A stretch of DNA of 34,884 nucleotides from an uncultured Gemmatimonadota bacterium (GTDB lineage Bacteria; Gemmatimonadota; Gemmatimonadetes; Gemmatimonadales; GWC2-71-9), in the NCBI GenBank assembly GCA_937961295.1, contig CALGOK010000055.1, positions 1 through 34,884 on the forward strand. The letters run 5' to 3'. Each line of letters starts with the position of its first letter. Positions within the stretch are counted from its first letter, which is position 1. Under the pieces are notes generated by a model. The model was not told the origin of the DNA. It worked only from the letters and a program-made list of their open reading frames with translations, and made no database searches. Position numbers and translations under genes: made by a program. Positions 32,451 to 34,884 of the stretch are shown piece by piece.

Positions 32451-32997
32451 CCCATTCCTCCTTCACGCTGCCGAGCGCCTTGCGAAGCGCGCGGCGTCCA
32501 TGGAACACATCCGACTTCACGGTGCCCTCGGGGATCCCGAGCATCCGGGCGATCTCCGCCTGCGGATACCCTTCCGCATCGAACAGCACCACGGCCAACC
32601 GCTGCCGCTCCGGCAGCGTCGCCAGCGCCTCCCTGAGCCGATCGCCCAGGTCGAGCGCCCCGGCCTCCTTCGCCGGGTCGTCCCGCGATGCCGCCGCGAC
32701 ATGGTCGCGCGGCTCCGCGGTGCGGACCCGGCGCCGGCGGCGGAGATCCCGCGCAGCGTTGACGACGATCTGCATCAGCCACGGTCGGAACGCGCGCCTG
32801 GCGTCGTAGCGACCGATGGCCTGCCAGGCGGAAAGGAATCCTTCCTGGGCCGCATCGTCGGCGTCCTCCTGGTCCTCCAGGACGGCGTACGCCACCCGAC
32901 GCGCCATCGGCGCATGACGGGCGACCAGCTCACCGAAGGCCTCGGGATCGCCCCCGGCGGCACGGGCGGCGAGCTCAGCGTCGTCCACGCCGGTCAT
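32443..32997 (-). CDS. ECF-family sigma factor of the exporter operon
   Basis: 184 aa from ATG 32997. Region 2: PEAFGELVARHAPMARRVAYA, EDADDAAQEGFLSAWQAIGRY, FRPWLMQIVVNAARDLRRRRR. Region 4: REALATLPERQRLAVVLFDAEGYPQAEIARMLGIPEGTVKSDVFHGRRALRKALG in the second half. The gene starts 27 nt after the cardiolipin synthase stop; its own promoter may lie inside that gene. It is the first of seven tightly packed genes (sigma, anti-sigma, Spy-like, TolC, ATPase, adaptor, permease). Confidence 0.93.
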   Translation of the reverse strand: MTGVDDAELAARAAGGDPEAFGELVARHAPMARRVAYAVLEDQEDADDAAQEGFLSAWQAIGRYDARRAFRPWLMQIVVNAARDLRRRRRVRTAEPRDHVAAASRDDPAKEAGALDLGDRLREALATLPERQRLAVVLFDAEGYPQAEIARMLGIPEGTVKSDVFHGRRALRKALGSVKEEWDE

Positions 32998-33024
32998 ACG
33001 CGGGGTTTCCGGGCGAGGTTGAGG

Positions 33025-34424
33025 CTAGCGGCCATGGCGCCGCGCAAAGGCGCTCACCACCAGCGCCACCCCCGCAGCCCCGGCCACCGCCGCCGTGGCG
33101 TACGCCGCTGTCCTGGGAAAGAGCGCCAGCAGGGCCGCGAACCCCAGCAGCCCGGCACCGAAGGATCCCGCCAGCGCCGTCCGGGCAGCCTGGCTCAGCG
33201 CGGCCACCCGGAGGTACGCGCGCCGCCGCCGCTCCAGCATCCAGGGCCGATGGCCAGCCTGTCTCGGCTTGGCCGGATCGGACGCCACCAGCGCGGTGGG
33301 CCGGCCGATTCCCGGCACCGACGGGAGCGAGCGGACCCGGGTCACCACCTCACTGGCGTGGGCCAGGTCGTCGGTGAATCGCAGGTCGAGCTGCTGCGCC
33401 AGCTCGCGCGACTCGACGAACACGTCCAGCTCCCAGTTGGCCAGGAGCGACGAGGGGTTCAGGTTGCTCGACCCGACCCGCACCCAGCGCCCGTCGATCG
33501 ATGTGGTCTTGGCGTGGAGCATCGGGCCACCCCACTCCCAGACCCGGACTCCAGCACGTAGTAGTCCTCGATACCCCGTCCGTGAGAGGTTCCGGATCAT
33601 CGGCAGGTCGCTCGCCCCCGGGACCAGCAGTCGCACATCCACCCCCTCGACCGCGGCGTCCTTGAACACCTGGAAGAGGCGCGGGAAGCCGGCCAGGTAC
33701 GCCTCGGTGACCCAGATCCGGTCGCCGGCGATGCCGAGGAGGAGGTCCATGGTGCGCCAGGCGCGCTCGTCGCCGGGGCGGGTCGCCACCACCCGCACCA
33801 CATGATCGCCCGCTGCCGCGACCTCCGCCTCCACCTCCTCGGTGTCGTCGTATTCCGGTCGTCCGGCGCGGCGCCACATCTTGGCGAAGGCACCGTCCAG
33901 GCCGCGGGCGGCCGGCCCCTCGATCGCCACCGCGGTGTCGCGCCACGGGTCGCGGCCGCGCCCCGGATCGCCCGCCCACTCGTTGCCGATGCAGTGGCCC
34001 CCCGTCACGCCGCGCTTGCCGTCGACGATCATCGTCTTGCGGTGGTCGCGCGAGATGAGCGCAAACGGCTGGACCGGCCGTGGCGGGTTGAACGGCGCGA
34101 CGTCGATCCCCGCCTCGCGCATCCGCCGCCAGAGCGCACGCGAGGTGCCGACCGACCCGACCCAGTCGTACAGCACCCGCACCACGAGTCCCTCGCGCGC
34201 ACGCGCGATCAGCGCATCGGCGAACCGGGTGCCGCACTCGTCGCTGCGGAAGATGTAGTTCTCGAAGTGGATCCGGCGCTCGGCCTCGGCGATCATCCGG
34301 TGCATCACGGGATAGATCTCGGGCCCGTCGAAGAGCAGCGTGACCGCGTTGCCGCCGATCGCCGCGGTCCCCGAGGCGCGATCCAGCCCGCGCTCGAGCA
34401 CCTCCCCGGACGGGACGCCGTCGC

Positions 34425-34428
<4 letters not shown>
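33025..34428 (-). CDS. Cardiolipin synthase-like phospholipase D protein
   Basis: 467 aa from GTG 34428, overlapping the HD gene's stop; the longer frame upstream lacks PLD sequence. Two HxKxxxxD catalytic motifs: H129-R-K131-TMIV-D136 with GGHCIGNEW downstream, and H305-A-K307-TTSI-D312 with GSSNLNPSS downstream. The HFENYIFRSDECG strand is typical of cardiolipin synthases. A C-terminal part (about 395-460) has two hydrophobic helices (SFGAGLLGFAALLALF and TAAVAGAAGVALVVSAF). It probably joins two phosphatidylglycerol molecules or exchanges head groups at the membrane. No N-terminal membrane anchor is seen, unusual for Cls. Confidence 0.9.

Positions 34429-34884
<456 letters not shown>

Overview
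The window is a high-GC, gene-dense bacterial chromosome segment. Its gene content suggests a Gram-negative environmental bacterium, most likely Gemmatimonadota or a relative. The pointers are many secreted proteins and lipoproteins, a TolC-type exporter and other outer-membrane barrels, an ECF sigma operon with CBM48 (glycogen-binding E-set) domains, a CBM9-like/DUF5916 barrel, two six-bladed beta-propellers with a GRSGxGPGE motif, and Tat-exported ferritin-like proteins. This placement is inferred from families; no rRNA or tRNA gene was seen.

Layout. 1-6001: a lipoprotein cut by the left edge, then a plus-strand operon (850-3737) of ECF sigma factor, membrane-anchored CBM48 protein, secreted helical protein and barrel-like protein with a C-terminal CBM48; then a minus-strand secreted protein and a beta-propeller. 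6232-10185: mostly single genes (NTF2-like, STAS-like, DoxX-like, DUF442-type phosphatase, DUF1801, ketopantoate reductase with a 16-codon leader ORF, DUF4177). 10454-14403 (plus): a lipoprotein, two Tat-dependent ferritin-like proteins and an ECF sigma/RskA anti-sigma pair. 14458-16419: aldo/keto reductase and PhnB-like protein, divergent from a VOC protein. 16533-19751 (minus): response regulator, histidine kinase, glycine-zipper peptide, cupredoxin lipoprotein and small membrane protein, probably one operon. 19847-22919: secreted protein, second beta-propeller and NhaA.

22994-34884 is entirely minus strand. Read in transcription order it holds an HD-domain protein, cardiolipin synthase, ECF sigma, anti-sigma, Spy/CpxP-like protein, TolC, MacB-type ATPase, MacA-type adaptor and MacB-type permease. 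Most of these stop and start codons overlap, which suggests an ECF-controlled tripartite exporter. A CBM9-like/DUF5916 gene broken by an in-frame TAG and a DASS/SLC13 transporter follow.

The least ordinary feature is a set of palindromic elements. Several gene junctions carry long inverted repeats whose arms are built from 7-8-nt units (6145-6227, 20353-20444, 22921-22991, 26891-26962). A different palindrome lies in frame inside the ATPase domain of the histidine kinase (17750-17847), with a related half copy right after the stop of the VOC gene (16422-16451). A 13-nt piece of one junction arm also sits in frame in the DASS transporter gene.
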